From Pseudanabaena sp. UBA1465 (GTDB lineage Bacteria; Cyanobacteriota; Cyanobacteriia; Pseudanabaenales; Pseudanabaenaceae): DNA of 6,261 nt. Under the pieces are notes generated by a model. That model saw nothing but the letters and a program-made list of their open reading frames with translations. It did no database searches and was not told the DNA's origin. Numbering within the stretch: the first letter of the stretch is position 1; each line of letters starts with the position of its first letter. The position numbers and the translations under genes were made by a program. Location: positions 1 through 6,261 of the forward strand of contig DCSN01000046.1 of the NCBI GenBank assembly GCA_002325645.1, in the 5' to 3' direction. Below are positions 5,529 to 6,261 of the stretch, one piece after another.

Positions 5529-6254
5529 ATGAATAAGTGTGAAAAATCTGATCTAGAGAAATATTTGGTATCCGACCATTCTGTAGACTTCAGTGAGAAT
5601 ATCCCCACCTCCCCAATTCCTGACACTCCAGAAATTAAAGCTAATAGCTACTATTTTAGTCATCCAGTTTGGGCCAAAAATTATTTCGACGTATGCCATC
5701 GTAGTGTAGCTTTTAATCAACGCTGGACTGCTGCTGCTGGAAGTTGGGATGACAAGATCGTAGTCGATATTGGATGTGGTCCAGGCAATCTTTACGCCAA
5801 CTTAGGTGGACGACCCAAGTTATTAATTGGAGTTGATGTGGCTAAAGGGTCACTGGAAATGGCTCAAAAGATTGGATATACACCGTTACTTGCTGATGCC
5901 CATAATCTGCCGTTGATGTCAGAATTTGCGGATATTGTCGCGATCAATGCTAGTTTGCATCACTGTAAAGACATGTCTATAGTGCTAAAAGAAGCTGCTC
6001 GATTAGTGTGTCCAGGCGGAACTTTAGTTGTGGATCATGACCCACAACTTACTGCTTGGAATTACAAAGGGCTAGGTATGCTTCTCTATAAAATACGATT
6101 GGGACTGATCTATCGCTTCTTTCTTCGGAATTTGTATGTTCCAGATGAGGACAGACAGACAGCAATCGCAACAGAAGTACATCATCAACCTGGTTCTGGT
6201 GTTACGCCTGCTTTATTTGAGGAGATCCTAAAACCAATGGGTTTTAGCAGTTGA
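5529..6254 (+). CDS. Class I SAM-dependent methyltransferase, probably 3'-truncated
   Basis: A 241-residue protein with a class I methyltransferase fold. Motif I, VDIGCGPGN, lies at 79-87, the ribose-binding acidic residue is D103, ADAHNLPL (122-129) is motif II-like, and NASLHHCKD (140-148) stands where related enzymes carry the post-II motif. CPGGTLVVDHDP (161-172) follows. The C-terminal extension (LYKIRLGLIYRFFL, then EVHHQPGSGVTPALF) differs from the first methyltransferase, so the two are not recent duplicates. The substrate is unknown; a glycan, lipid or secondary metabolite are possible. The frame ends at KPMGFSS, although in proteins with this ending ('LKPMGF') the chain normally runs on through another strand. 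A stop seven bases before the window end therefore suggests a frameshift or truncation. The ATG at 5529 is the only start before the fold; no strong ribosome binding site is seen. It lacks HIP1 sites. Confidence 0.8.
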   Translation: MNKCEKSDLEKYLVSDHSVDFSENIPTSPIPDTPEIKANSYYFSHPVWAKNYFDVCHRSVAFNQRWTAAAGSWDDKIVVDIGCGPGNLYANLGGRPKLLIGVDVAKGSLEMAQKIGYTPLLADAHNLPLMSEFADIVAINASLHHCKDMSIVLKEAARLVCPGGTLVVDHDPQLTAWNYKGLGMLLYKIRLGLIYRFFLRNLYVPDEDRQTAIATEVHHQPGSGVTPALFEEILKPMGFSS

Positions 6255-6261
6255 CGAAATA

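Noticed and set aside
1..6261. CRISPR arrays, tRNA or rRNA genes, insertion sequences
   Set aside because: No regularly spaced repeats, cloverleaf-like sequence, transposase frame or terminal inverted repeats with target duplications were seen on either strand.

Overview
The window reads as a cyanobacterial chromosome fragment. The octamer GCGATCGC (HIP1) occurs ten times between 1153 and 4942. The heat-shock operon carries a CIRCE operator, and one gene encodes a DUF1995 protein, a family found in cyanobacteria and plastids. The AT-rich intergenic DNA, the DUF29 gene and the GC-rich palindromes would suit a filamentous lineage such as Pseudanabaena, but the genus is a guess from general resemblance.

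Left flank (1-963, minus strand): the start of a family 2 glycosyltransferase, cut by the window edge, lies downstream of a class I SAM-dependent methyltransferase. Together they look like one end of a cell-surface glycan locus. An 86-bp divergent spacer (964-1049) separates them from the plus-strand genes.

Core (1050-5179, plus strand): first comes 5-formyltetrahydrofolate cyclo-ligase, overlapping a DUF29 gene through ATGA. A long hairpin at 2141-2193 closes that unit. Next is a dense control region holding a K-box-like element, a promoter -10, a CIRCE element, a 40-nt leader stem-loop and a strong Shine-Dalgarno sequence. It drives groES-groEL, which ends at a textbook intrinsic terminator. 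A DUF1995 gene related to plant LPA3 follows. GroES and GroEL form the folding machine; the folate and DUF1995 genes are housekeeping neighbours with no visible functional link to it.

Right flank (5180-6261): 349 bp of AT-rich non-coding DNA with a foldable segment and a palindrome abutting a start codon, then a second, unrelated class I methyltransferase. Its reading frame stops just where the family would be expected to continue.

No clearly new multi-gene system is visible. The points most worth a second look are a groES-linked GroEL whose sequence resembles the usually solitary cyanobacterial GroEL2 type, the layered groES leader, the likely 3' truncation of the last gene, and the absence of HIP1 sites from both flanks.
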